A DNA stretch of 64,000 nucleotides from contig MSED01000003.1 of NCBI GenBank assembly GCA_002099365.1, forward strand, positions 3,693,552-3,757,551. The letters run 5' to 3'. The notes below the pieces were generated by a model that worked only from the letters and a program-made list of their open reading frames with translations, was not told the origin of the DNA and made no database searches. Below are positions 12,578 through 24,084 of the stretch, in pieces. Both the position numbers and the translations under genes were made by a program. Each line of letters starts with the position of its first letter. The stretch's first letter is position 1. Source of the DNA: Phialophora verrucosa. Taxonomy: Eukaryota; Ascomycota; Eurotiomycetes; Chaetothyriales; Herpotrichiellaceae.

Positions 12578-13296
12578 TGTTGCGAAACAAGTGCTGTTGT
12601 GTATTCGAATCGACCGCAGCGACAAGAGAAAAGTGGTTGACCTACCCATATATACGAACCTGTCCTCGAGCTTCATGATCCGAGCCCGCCAACAGCGTCC
12701 AAGGACTCAGGCACCCCATGAATAGTCCTGTATACGGAACGAAGTCGACTAGCTCATGAACTTGACTCGATACGATCAAGCGGTTCATGGGCATTGTGAC
12801 CGAGGTGGACAGTTAATCTTGTCTCTGCGCATCTTGCGTCGGTTTGGGCAAGCCACCTCCAGATTCTGTGGTATGGGACAGCCGCCGAACTCTGTACAGT
12901 TAGTGTCTGAGCTGCTAAATGCTGCACCTCAACGTGTCGCTCTGGACAGAACGCTGGTCACCCGCCTTAGCGTCCTGCTTGCGGACGCTCTGTTCGGTTG
13001 ATAATTGCAAAGGACGATTGAGAGGAGATTCAGAAGACGAGGATATTGGTGGCATTGAGGGGCAGCCCCGCTTTTGTGCAAGGGCTGATTGGTGTCGCTC
13101 GGAAAGGTCACGTGAACGGACGCTTTGGCCCCCAATTGCTGTAGCAGCTTGTTCTTTGTTAATGACCCGCGTCTGTATCCTACTCTGCTCTGCATATTGC
13201 AACTCCTTGCGGCGACGATCATGGCAGGTTCTTTTAGTGTCCGGGGACACCAGAGATATATTTAATTTCGTCAGCCACTCTCGGTACTCTGTGCCC
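12578..13296. other. Intergenic between carboxypeptidase and aminotransferase
   Basis: No gene was found. The stretch contains the carboxypeptidase promoter near 12578-12750 and an 8-bp palindrome TCACGTGA at 13108-13115 (CACGTG core, a typical bHLH/bZIP site). It also contains the 3' end of the aminotransferase gene. Confidence 0.5.
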
Positions 13297-14680
13297 TCAG
13301 CCCGCAGTCCCCCGTCTCTTGTCAAGAAAGGCATCAATCAACTCCAAGCCCCTCGCCAAGTATCCTGGATCAAGCGTGAGTTGGATCCGGACATAACCTC
13401 GAAAGTCATTCTTTGCTACGTCGTCCCCAAAGCTAAGATTTCCAGGAGAGATCAGCAGGCCCTGCTCGTTCAGAAGCCCACGACATAACTCAACATCATC
13501 CTCCGCGTCTCCATTCGAATCCGTGAATCTTATAAATGCGGTTGATCCGGCAGTTGGGCGTGTCCAAGAGCAGACTCCCTTATTCCTCTCCACGAACGCG
13601 TCCAGTATTTTGAGGCCTTCCCGCGCATTTCGCAGATGCTTGTCGAGGATCGTGTTTCGACAGCGCCTGCTCAGTGCCTCCGTGGCTACAATCTCATCGA
13701 GGGCACTGGTGCTTTGCAACGTGTACTCTCGCGCATTCAGGATCAGGTTCAGGATGTTGCGATCCCGAGATATGATCCAGCCGACACGCACTGCTGACAT
13801 TGCCCAGACTTTGCTCATCGAGCTGGTCACCACGACCTTGGTATATTCATGTTCCACCAACGAAGGCGGAGCCGGACCTTCGTGGTAGAGCGGTCGGAAT
13901 ATTTCGTCGGCAAATACTGTGATGTCGTGCTCCTGGGCAAGTTTGATGATTTCCTGCTGAGCCGCCAGATCAAGGTAGGTACCTGGAAAGCCGTCAGAAA
14001 CGTGCTCTCTCTTCCGTGACCCATGTCACGAAGAGCCATTGTGCCTCTTTGGCATATCTACAGTCCCTCGCCACGGGGTCTACATAGACTGAAGTGAGGC
14101 CCATGCTTGCTTACCAGTAGGATTTTCCGGAGTGTTCAAAATGATCAGCTTGGTCGACGGCTTGATCAGTTTGCGCAGCTCCTCCACATCAGCGCGCCAT
14201 CCCTTGGAAGGATCGAGTTTCCAGAGAGAAAGTTCGCAGCCCAACCGCTTCGGCAGACCTAGAAGTTGTGGATATACTGGATAAACCGAGATGACATGAT
14301 CGCCGACTTGAACGAGACTGAGAAGGACAGTCATGTTGGCGCCTGTCGTTCCGGTCGTAGTCACCACATGCTCCGGCAAGACATCCTCATTGTACAACTC
14401 TGCGATGTTCTGACGAACCGCTGTTGAACCTTGAGCGCTATAGTTCGACAACTTCAAGCCTCGCCATTGCAATGCTTCTTCGGTCTTCGCCGGGTCGCTG
14501 GACAACGCAATGAGATCATCGAGCGATAGACCTGGCGCGGCGCTCCCGCCGAGGACATATCGCGCCTTAGTCGCGTTCCCTTCAAGCCACTGAACAAGAC
14601 CATATCAGCATGAGATACATTCATTGCATGCGGGACGAAATACTCACTTTTGGCAAATGGAAGGTCGCCAACTGCACCAT
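13297..14680 (-). CDS. PLP-dependent aminotransferase, class I/II (fold type I)
   Basis: Cytosolic PLP enzyme of about 397 residues. It resembles the small fungal aminotransferases annotated as capreomycidine-synthase-like or ACC-synthase-like. Family blocks: YSAQGS, TTGTTGAN (phosphate cup), NTPENPTG, FADEIFRPLY, and SSMSKVWAMSAVRVGW with the Schiff-base lysine near 227. Introns: 14590-14647 and 13983-14114. Splicing restores NPTGTYLD and FHLPKWLEG. The start at 14680 (MVQLATFHLPKW) matches the short N-terminus of this group. An acceptor-like TAG plus seven extra in-frame codons lie just upstream, so an additional 5' exon is possible. It sits between the carboxypeptidase and an SDR relic plus a large FAD monooxygenase, all on the minus strand. 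The substrate is unknown. Confidence 0.85.
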
Positions 14681-15336
14681 TTCGAACGCAGCCTCAGCGT
14701 TTTCAGCTTTCTACCTTTTCACAGCAGATATCAGCCGGAACTGCACAACCAGGAATATACTTGAGAACCTTTGTCCAACCTTGGGAGCAATGAATCTTGT
14801 AGATTGATCTGTGTCAAAACGCGCATGACTCACTTCATACATATGGGTGCGTACACACGCCCTTGCGCAAGACTAGAGCATATGCTGGGATGACTGTGCT
14901 TGGCATGATGGAGGCTTTCACTTGCTTGCGCAGTGCCACCCATTGAAGTCTGAGTTTCAGGCGTCCGGGAATCACAACCCCCACGAATGAATGCCGCTCT
15001 AACACCGCCATTTAATACGGGACCCAAGCTCAAACACCGAAGCTTGCCCCTTCGGACGAAATGCATAGGTCAGGGCACGCGTACCCCATATGCGAAGCTG
15101 CTGCTGTTGATGACCAATATCAGGCGTACAGGCGTTCAGGCGTACAAACGCATGCGCGGGTACTTCGACTGCTGAGGAAGCCTCGTAAGTTAGCGGTATT
15201 CATCGATCGATCGACCGGTCGAAGGTTCGAAATTCAAGCACCATCTGCCATCTAGTCGGCGTTGGAGCATACATAGCTAGGAACCCGCACCAAACACTGA
15301 GTAATCTAAGCATCTTCCGTCCGTGGACTATCGTGA
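14681..15336. other. Intergenic, with a possible SDR remnant
   Basis: No intact gene. On the minus strand, 15106-15126 reads R-L-I-L-V-I-N, which resembles the LDVLVNNAG block that should follow the SDR relic at 15337-15630, but it is short and the spacing is too large. The CGATCGATCGACCGGTCG stretch near 15202-15220 is a palindrome-rich oddity. Possible 5' exon material of the aminotransferase lies near 14700-14820. Confidence 0.35.
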
Positions 15337-15630
15337 TCAAATATTGAAACCTGAGCCTTCTTTGCCCCAATATACTGAACGAATTTTAGCAATGGACTCG
15401 TCACAGTCAGTGTCTGATTCAAGAACTCCGACCATGGTATCTTTGGCGAAAGTGACTGCGTTCAAGGCGGCCTCTTTCCCCTTTCCCAGACTCCTCGCCC
15501 CGAGCAGGACGTGGTAGCTGGGTTGTTCTGCCGCCAGCTTCTTCTCACTCTCAAACCGGGCGCCTGGGTTGACTGCGGTGATCATGACGACGGTATGAGG
15601 GCAGACACGCATTCTGGGTAGAGATTGCAT
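15337..15630 (-). pseudogene. Relic of a short-chain dehydrogenase/reductase
   Basis: A 97-codon open stretch on the minus strand has the layout of an SDR N-terminus: VVMITAVNPGARFE in place of the usual VVLITGANRGIGFE. This is followed by EKKLAAEQPSYHVLLGARSL, the typical beta2/NADP-specificity region, then a run ending in DESIAKI where intact proteins have TDDESI. The glycine-rich TGxxxGxG loop has lost its key glycines, and the LVNNAG, Ser and YxxxK blocks do not follow. I therefore read it as a truncated, decayed SDR gene. It lies between the aminotransferase and the FAD monooxygenase fusion on the same strand, so it may be a lost member of the same cluster. Confidence 0.65.
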
Positions 15631-16051
15631 GAACTACTTTTTCTGTCCATCTGATTTGGCGTTGGAAGCATGAGGAGGGTACGGTTTGCGCAAGAAACGC
15701 AATACCTGGAGGCCAGGGTTTCGGAGATGATTCTTTACATATCGTTATCCTCTCATTTCAAGAGCCCGCTGTCCCACCCGGCCATTCTAGATTTTTAAGC
15801 AATGTATCACTCCGGAAATCATAAATCATGACAGAAACATGGCAAGCGAAGCACTGGGATATCTGTCGCACTAGAGTCCTTCCATTGCTTGGGGGACGAG
15901 CCTGCAGCTGGCGACTAGTTCTCGAGCAGGCCACTCAGCAGGAGCTGATCGATGGCGAGGCTGAGAATGTTCCTGAGCGCCTTGCCGACGCCGGTCGGTA
16001 GGCACTCTGTAGCGCTCCTCGGAGCACACGTACACCGCCACTTGGGACTGT
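15631..16051. other. Intergenic
   Basis: No gene was found. This is the 3' flank of the FAD monooxygenase fusion (stop at 16052) and the 5' side of the SDR relic. A short open frame at the 3' end of the fusion gene is a shadow. Confidence 0.5.
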
Positions 16052-18780
16052 TTAATCACGAGAACCAACCGATCCCTTCGCATGCTTGGTGGCAAGGATG
16101 TTCTCTCTCCACCACCAACTGAGTAGGACAACCGCTCCAGGGCCGATCAGATATGTGCCTGCAATGGCCGAAACGGCAACTCTTATCCAGCTGACAGATG
16201 TCATTTCAGCCTCCTTAAGATCACCGATGAGATATGCCAGCCATAGAAATGCCGCGCCAAAGCAGACAGTCTCGTCGACTTGCAAGAACAGTCTCATTCC
16301 GGAGTTCAGGTCGAGATTCCCGTCCGCAGAGGAGATTGCAGATCTCAGAACTGTCCAGTCCGGAAAGAATATCGTTGATAGGGAAGAACCTGAGGTATAA
16401 CGAGCGGCATTGAATACCAATGCCGAAAGACTTGCGAAGGACCAAACCGCCATCCTAGTGTACGGCATATCGGCCTCGATATTGTAGATTCGGTCATGTC
16501 TTGTCGTATCCTTTACGATAGTTCTTCGGAGCACGTAGTGCAGGAAGATGGATAGAACCGGGAATGCTTGCCAGATTGCGTTGACCGTCAAGCGGTGGTC
16601 AGAGTTGGGAAGATAATACATGGCCAAGGTTGGAATCGTGAACGCCAGGAACACAGAAACTCCGGCCGTCTTTGCCGCGGCGACATTGACCAGTCGCCAG
16701 TCCTTTGCCGCATAATCCGCCATTGGGCTCTGCACATAATGCACAAAGAACCAAACAGGCCCGACAACGCCAATCCCGAGAAGCTGGAATGCAACTCCGT
16801 AAAGAAGCGGAAGTGTGAAGGTGAATTTGAGTTCGTTGGCCCTTCGATGCGCTTCGAGGACGTAGATCAGCCATAATGGTGTCAAATCAATCAGGAACGA
16901 GACCGCCTGGATCTTTTGCATCGGGTCGATGTCTAGGACAGAAGGAGAGAACGCTGTGACGAGCAGGGCGAACGGGCTAAGCTGTGTCGGAAGTTTCCAA
17001 ACCCGGCCGTTGAATTCGAGTTGGCCTGATGCAAGGCTCACGGCGACTGTACTCTGCAGGGTAGGTTGAGCCAGGATATAGGAGAAGACGCGATGCGCGA
17101 GGAAGCTGAGAACCAGGAAAGGGAGAGCGATGAACGCCCGTTTGGCAAAAGGCCGCTTCGTCCCCGGCCCGTAATTCTGCTTTGTTGTTAGCTTTTCAAA
17201 AGGAGCGGGCAGGAGTCGGAAGGGACGGCATATAGTTACCGCTCCGAAAGAAAACTTGCCTGATTGAAGCGCATGTTGCCTTGGAATGATCTCGTCGGTA
17301 CCTGTAAGTAGTCGAGTTTCTCGGCTCCGACAGTGCTGAGTGTGATCTGGTCAATGAGCCAGTCGCCAACCCAAGGAATGACGGATAGAACTAAGAATTC
17401 CTCCTTCGAGCTTTTCAGTGCCTCTAGTCTGGTTATAAGATTTGAGGTCTTGAAGGTCGATGTTGCTCGCGGCAGCCGTCGTTCGTGGAAACTCTTCAAC
17501 GCTTGTTCCACCTCTTTTTGAGAAGGATCGGTGGTCTGGTGTGCAAGCTGGTATAATTTATTGGCAAGTAGAGCTGCTGACTCAATTGCGCTGTTACCGC
17601 CTTGCCCAATGTTAGGCGTCCACTGTCCTCGTCAGCTCGCTCTTGGCGACAGTGTGGTATTCACATACCTTGTGAACTGAATCTCCCATGCAGACAAGGC
17701 GTCCCCACGTCCAATGCCGAAAGAGTGCTTCTTCCAAAGGGACCAGTTTGTACGCCAAACGGTTCTTCCAGATGTCGGCGAACCTCACCTTGTCGTTCAT
17801 CTGGACTAACGAGGATCGATGTGCCAAAGCCACAGCATCGTCATCCGAGAACTTTGGAATGTTTGGGATCCGGTGTTCCCTGTCTAGCTTTTCGAAGACG
17901 AACCAAAAGACGCGGCCTGATTTGTCGTTCGCATGCAGAAAGGAGAGGTCATGGCCGAGGATTTGGTTGAAAATGCCCACGTCTTCTGGCCTGTCGAGCC
18001 CCGATGTCGACTTCGAGACGCCGTACATGCACTTGTACTCTGATGACATGGCTACGGTCGTCAGCAGAGCCATACAAGGTGTGAGCGCTACTTGACATAC
18101 CGGTTTTGTCAGTGGGATCAAGCAGATGTGGCTCATTGACCTCTATATGACGGAACATCTCCTGGCGTACAATGCTATGGACTCCATCAGCACCGACAAT
18201 GACGTCTCCGGTGTATGTGGTTCCATCTTTGCACTGGACGGTCGCGGTTTGGTGATTGTGGTCAATTCTCGATACTCTCTTACTGAGGAGCAGATGACGC
18301 TTGTCCTTGATGTTGTCGTAAAGTGTAGCAAGAAGAAAGTGACGGTCGCAGAAGTAGATGGGATAGCCGAGCCCTATGTAAAGTCAGAATGTGACTGCCG
18401 GGAGGCAGCATTCACGAACGCTTGAAATTGACTACTGCCTGGTCCGAAACCCTCAGCATCCTGCCATCCTTCCATGTTCTCGTATGGACGATAGGGTCGG
18501 TGTGGCGCTCCAATGTCGCGACTAGAGCGGTGTCAGGCTGACATATTGCTGACCAGCGAATGTGTAGTCTTGAAAGTGAGGGAGACTTACAACATCCTAT
18601 CTGATCGAGGACTCGGTTGCCGTTCGCGCCCATTGCTATCGAAGCACCGACTGCAGGTGCGAATTGATCTTTGCTCTCCAAAAGTACATAGTCGACTTTA
18701 CCCTGTTCAAGAGCATTTGCCAGAATGAGGCCAGAAACACCACCGCCAACAATGATGACTTTGAAAGTTGTCGAAGCCAT
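16052..18780 (-). CDS. FAD-dependent monooxygenase fused to a polytopic membrane domain
   Basis: Six exons give 811 residues. Residues 1 to about 437 form a PaxM-like FAD monooxygenase: VIIVGGGVSGLILANALEQG (dinucleotide fold), VIVGADGVHSIVRQ (DG motif), and VCMGDSVHKWTPNIGQGGNS (GD motif and FAD ribityl site). Residues from about 440 to 811 form a hydrophobic domain with about eight or nine membrane segments, including LLYGVAFQLLGIGVVGPVWF and a final segment before WWWRENILATKHAK. Standalone PaxM-type enzymes are usually about 450-480 residues. Introns: 18522-18590, 18374-18419, 18052-18100, 17623-17668, 17177-17259 (GC-AG). The family epoxidises prenyl chains of indole diterpenes and meroterpenoids, usually paired with a separate membrane cyclase. 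A cyclase-like role for the C-terminal domain is inference only. I do not recognise that domain. Start ATG 18780; a longer open frame upstream is not conserved-looking. Confidence 0.82.
17177..17259 (-). other. Probable GC-AG intron in the FAD monooxygenase fusion
   Basis: Exon 5 reads on through PTRSFQGNMRFNQ, which matches the conserved basic/GTMPFN-like block of PaxM-type monooxygenases, and then reaches CAG followed by GCAAGT. No GT donor exists at that spot. The acceptor GCAG before AATTACGGG keeps phase 0. A GT donor (GTACCG) 42 bp further upstream would also stay in frame but would delete the conserved block. Confidence 0.6.
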
Positions 18781-21700
18781 GTTGGAAGGGGCCAGTCTTA
18801 GAAGTCCCCGGGTGGGGGAAGAGGACCGTGTAGAAGAGAAGGACACTTCGAGCTTGTTCGACTGCCAGGTTGGTATCATAGACGGGGCTTGCGTACTACT
18901 TTAAGTACCACGCAACCCTGAATGTCGAGTAATCCCATGGATTCTTGGCGCAGCAACAACACAGGCATACCATGGTCGAGCGATGCAGCGGCTCCGTTGA
19001 ATTGGTCACTTATGCAGTTCAGGAATCGATTTGGTCATGGATGCGACGACAAAAGGCCTCCGTATCGCTCAGCCTCATACGACAGATGGAGCTGACTGAT
19101 TGGCCGATAACCTCTCTTACCGGAACCGACAGACACGAGGACAGCGCTCGGCATTGCCACTATTGGAAGAGAGCCTTAACCTGGAGTCAACATCTGAGGA
19201 GCTGAGATAATAATGCAGCTACATTCGTGTTGGCTGTCGGCTGGTCTTCCATCGTGTACGGCAAACACGAAGATGTGGAATAGGTGGTCTTGCTCCAAAT
19301 GTCTCGTGTAGCTTACTGAGGTAGTTTTCTTTGCCATTAAAGTCCTATGGAGGTGTCTGAGCGGCACCCGCTGTGGTTTTTTCCTTGGATGGTAGCACAC
19401 GAGGCAAGAGGAGGCCCTGCGGATCAAGTCGCAAGGTGAGGGAGACATGATCGCCAATGAAAAGTTCAATCATTCATAAGTTCGTTTAATGGACTCGTAG
19501 ACTTTCTCAGGGAAGATGCGTATTCGCGAATGTGAGAGGCGAACAGCAAGGGGAAGTCTCTGGAGAAAAAATGATTCGCCCAGCGGTTCGCTGTCATACC
19601 TTTGGTGAAAAAATGTATACGCAACAATCGTGAAATGCGTGAGAATGAATGGATCCCGAGGATCCTTTGGGCCAGTTAGCCCCTCGGACATGCATGGCCG
19701 GTGTCAATATGGGTACCAAAAAAAATGATTACTGGTAAAGTATTGTGTAGAAAGCGAGCCGCTGCGAACAGCGAAGTGGAAGATGCGAAGGCGCCGCAGC
19801 GCACGTGCCAGCGCCAAGACATGGAACGGGGTCACGTGGTTGGGTCCGAGTTTAATTTCCACTTACTAATCTGACTTTCCTCCTCCTCCCGTCACTTGGC
19901 CAGTCATGAATGTACCTCTACGATCGCCCTGTAGTCGTTCACAAGCATCACGGCTGATGTTATCGAACCCCAGCTTGGTGGAACCAATAACCTAACATGG
20001 CAGGAAGTTACCTTTCCTGGGATCGAGTGTAGGTTACCTTAGGTCAAGCCCCGGGGTCTTTATCGACAGAGTCAGCATACGCCTTCAGCGTCCTTCTGGA
20101 TACGCCACGTCCTGCAACCCCTGTCCATCATTGGAATCGTACAATCGCATTTTCGTTGTCGCAACTCCGCCCCCTGATGCCTATTCGATTTCACTGGGAC
20201 ACGACGGCAGTTAGAATGGAGACCTGCGTCCTGAATCGACCATTTGTAGAGACTGAGCTGATCTAGACATCCATCGCCTTACAGCTTCATGGACCACGGC
20301 CTTGTAGGGCTGACATCAGCCAATTGTGATGGGACACCACACTGGGCACCTACGAGATAACACCCGATCTGTCCGAACGTGTGGAGAATGGTTACCTTGG
20401 TTGCGGTGCCGGTGCCGGTGCCGTTGAAGAGACCCCTTGGTTTCTTCAGTAGGTACCGTTGTCTCCTGCAATGTCTGTCCTCACGACATCCGAGCAGCAT
20501 TGCAGCTTAGATTGTCTTCATGGGTTCACGTGGTCATGGCCGATCAAACACCGACGGTAGATCTGTAGCCGCACACCCTGATGCCCAAGAACACAACCCT
20601 CCGGCACTGAGGCCAAGAAGTCGACGCTCCCATGGAAGGACAGCCGCTTCACCCACAGGGATTGATGACTTGGTATCCCTCCTCTCCATTGAGGAAGTAT
20701 GAGAGTCACCGTCGATACTGTCCTTGGTCATTCATCCCCCAGCTAGCAGGAGAAATGGTCAAGTTCAGGAAATGGCATCCTGACGAAAAAGCTCGGAAAT
20801 CCAACGGACTGTATGCTATGCGTTGATGTGTCCGGGCAAGCTTTATGGTAAGTCCTCCACGTTTGCAGACTGACTCACCGGCGGCGGCGTTCAATCTACG
20901 TCCTACCAAAGGCACAATTTGTTTAGGTAGCATTAGCATCTTGTTCTGCGGAAGTCAGCAACCGTCTTCCACCACAAGTAACTCTCTGCGGCGCATTTGT
21001 TATGAAGGCGCAGGGCTGACGACATTTTTCGGTTACGGTGCTTGCGGCTCGGTGACGATTCTTGCCACCACTGATCCAGTGTGGGTTCCTCTGATCGAAG
21101 AGACTCTAGCACGTCACACCATGGAGTGACTGAGAGCCGCCGCTACAAACATAATTATCGGAGACTTCTAAAGAGCCTGAAGGTTCGGTACAGCGCCGAG
21201 CGTTTGAAAGACCAGCCCAGCCGCCGAGCCCGCTGAAGTTTGTAAAATAAGGGACCCTGCAGGCCCACTGCCATCGTCTTTCACCGCCTGCGATATTCCG
21301 GATCGATTTTAGCGACTGACTGTGCTCTGGATGTCAAAATTTGAATATCCCAACAGGCGCTCTGCACATCTTGCCATCCACAGAATCTTCATCGCAAGTC
21401 ACCTAGTTCAGAGAGCGATGAACTATGTCAAATTTACTCGTGTCAATTGACTGCCATTCAGGACCTTAAACCGTCAGAACTGGTGTGCCTAGGATACGCG
21501 GTCTTCACAAAGAAACTGGAAGACGGAGAGTTTCGTCAATGGTTCGAGCAATGAGGGCAACTTACGGGTGCTGATCATTGACTGAGACATCTGCAACACC
21601 TTCTTACAGACCTGATATCTCTGCTCGACATCAAGCACGAGAGTTCGGGCGGAACAGACTCTCGTCGCTGCTGGAAAAGTCCACAGTGCAGCTGCTCGAA

Positions 21701-22084
21701 ATGCAAGTCAGGCGGATTGATGCAATCCTCTTCGATCGTGGCTACGGCCAGCGCAACGAATAAGTCACGGTCTCAAGTCTAGCAGCGTGCAATTGCCACA
21801 CCTCGAAACCCTTCCTCTGCCTTTCTCCGAGCCTCAACCCTTCTCGTACCTACCCACCTACCCCACAATTGCCTCTTTTCTTGAGGAAATCGACCCCGCA
21901 ATTGGAGCCCGAGATCGCCTCCAAGGATACGAAATACATCTGCCGATGGGCTGGAGCCAAGGTATGAATCTCTACTCAAATATGCAGGAACAGTATCTTA
22001 TTCATCCTCAAGGTTCCTCGTCCTCCCTCGGCATTAGACTCTATACTCAGCCCGCACCGGTTAGACTCTCCGTCCTAGTGTACC
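18781..22084. other. Gene-poor stretch of 3.3 kb
   Basis: No supported gene on either strand. Open frames are below 100 codons except one that overlaps the start of the next gene, and none carries a motif. CACGTG cores occur near 19802 and 19834, which is not remarkable for this genome. I see no transposon-like terminal repeats. The stretch separates two blocks of accessory genes. Confidence 0.5.
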
Positions 22085-23514
22085 ATGTCGGCACCGTCAA
22101 AACCATGGGCCATTATAGTCGGAGCCGGCCCCTCAGGTCTCCTGCTCGGCCTGATGCTAGCGAGACGCGGCATCCCAGTCCAACTGATCGACAAGACCGA
22201 CAAGCTCGACGAGCAACCCCGAGCAACACATTATGGACCACCAGCAATGTATGAACTGCGGCGAGCCGGCGTGGTCGAGGACCTGCGCGCCCAAGGATTC
22301 ATACCCGACGGCGTTTGCTGGAGGAAGCTGGACGGCACGTACCTTGCTGGGCTGAACTTGGAGGTTATGGCCGACGATCCCGACCGCATGGTCTGCCTGC
22401 CGCTAAACAGGCTGGGCAGGATCCTCATGGATCATATCAGTCGGCAGCCGACCGCGACGGTCTCGTGGGGCTACGAGGTCAAATCGATCGGCCAGGACGA
22501 GGACAAGGCCTGGGTCACCGTCCAGACGGCCGAAGGCGAGAAGACGCTCTCGGCCAAGTACATCATCGGGTGTGATGGCGCGAACAGCCAAGTCCGGCGG
22601 TCACTGTTCGGCGACTGGGAATTCCCCGGCAAGACATGGGATGAGCAGATTGTCGCCACGAATGTAAGTTCCTTCCACCTGAGCCACCTCTGTAGCCTTC
22701 CCCGAATCCTTCACCTCCCCATTCTCATCCGAATTGTCTACCTGCTCCCGCTCACGGATGGCCTCCCCAGACCTACTACGACTTCACGCCTTACAAATGG
22801 GCGGACTCCAACTTCATCATCCACCCGGAGCACTGGTACATGGCGGCCAGGATCGGCAAAGACGGGCTCTACCGCATCACGTACGGCGAGATCCCCGGCC
22901 TGACGACAGAGCAGCTGAAGGAGCGGCTGCCGGGGAAATTCAAAGCCATGCTCCCCGGCCACCCGGACCCGGACCAGTACAAGGTTGTCAACTTCAGCCC
23001 TTACAAGATCCACCAGCGGCTCGCGCCGAGCATGCGCGTCGGCCGCTTCTGCCTCGCCGCCGACGCCGCCCACCTGTGCAACCCCTTCGGCGGCATGGGG
23101 CTGACGGGCGGCATCGTCGACGTCGGCGGCCTGTATGACTGCCTGGCGGGCATTTACGAGGGCGTGGCCGACGACAAGATCCTCGATCTCTACTCGCAGG
23201 TGCGCCGGCAGAAGTACAACGAGATCGTGGACCCGATCTCCTCTGCCAACATCGTCCGGCTGTTCGGGCAGGATCCGGACACGGCGCTGCAGAACGATGA
23301 GTTCCTGAAACTGTGTAAGCGGACCGAGGAGGACGAGGAATTTGCGCGCGAGTTCCAGAACGGAGTCAACGCCCTGAAGCACGACTTCACGCAATATTAT
23401 AACAAAAAGGATTTGAATGGCGCGGCGCCCAATCCTGATGGCGCCGCTGCGGCTGGGGTTGCGAAAGAGCCAGAAATCGCCGTCCAGGTGAACGCCGTGG
23501 GAGTGTCGGATTGA
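22085..23514 (+). CDS. FAD-dependent aromatic-hydroxylase-type monooxygenase
   Basis: Class A flavoprotein monooxygenase of 440 residues, probably cytosolic, using NAD(P)H and O2 to hydroxylate an aromatic or quinone-like substrate. Motifs: IIVGAGPSGLLLGLMLARRG (Rossmann), IIGCDGANSQVRRSLFG (DG motif), and CLAADAAHLCNPFGGMGLTG (GD-like motif with AD in place of GD, plus the flavin ribityl-binding region). One intron, 22664-22770, joins ATN to TYYDFTPY. The start at 22085 places the GxGxxG motif at residue 13, as usual. The C-terminus ends in an Ala/Pro-rich tail with no membrane segment. The gene is convergent with the flavocytochrome-type dehydrogenase 570 bp downstream. Both are oxidoreductases, which fits a shared catabolic route, but the substrate is not visible. 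Confidence 0.92.
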
Positions 23515-24084
23515 GCTGGCTTGCTGGGGCATGGCGTGGCGTGAAGGTGTCTTTCTCAATGACGGCCTGCCTACCTGTCGACGCGGTCTATAGGCCGACA
23601 CATATGTACGTATGTAAGTATTCTGCACTAGCATTACCCACATCATCTACGTCTTTGCGTCCTCTCTCATTCCCTTACTTGCATGACTCTCCTTCAAAGG
23701 CGAGAACCACGTACCTGAATCCTCTTGTGGGCGTGCGGGGCTGGTCGAGCTAGGACGAGCAATTGAAACGAAACTTCTCAAGCTTCTACCGTAGTCAAGT
23801 TACTGTAGCTAGCGTTATCCGTCGCTTGCCTAAAAACTCAGTTCTAGTGCTCAGATTGGAAGAACGTAAAGGAACAGGAGCGAATCAGGCCCATGGATAT
23901 CAATTTTCGACGTTTCGCAACTCTATTCTAGACACGCCCGTACTACGTAGGACGTCGGCATGGTCGGCTAAGACGGAGTAATGCCGACACTAGTATCCAA
24001 ACCAAAGGTCGTAATTTGGAGGACATCGGGCATATGTGATAAGTTCAGAAGCGTTCTTCCCCCTCACCACCAATTAAACAATAT
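23515..24084. other. Intergenic between convergent genes
   Basis: Nothing recognisable. This contains the 3' untranslated regions of the FAD monooxygenase (plus) and the FMN dehydrogenase (minus). Confidence 0.5.

Noticed and set aside
22738..23646. 302-codon open frame antisense to the FAD monooxygenase
   Set aside because: It is the mirror of a GC-rich exon that carries clear flavoprotein motifs on the plus strand.
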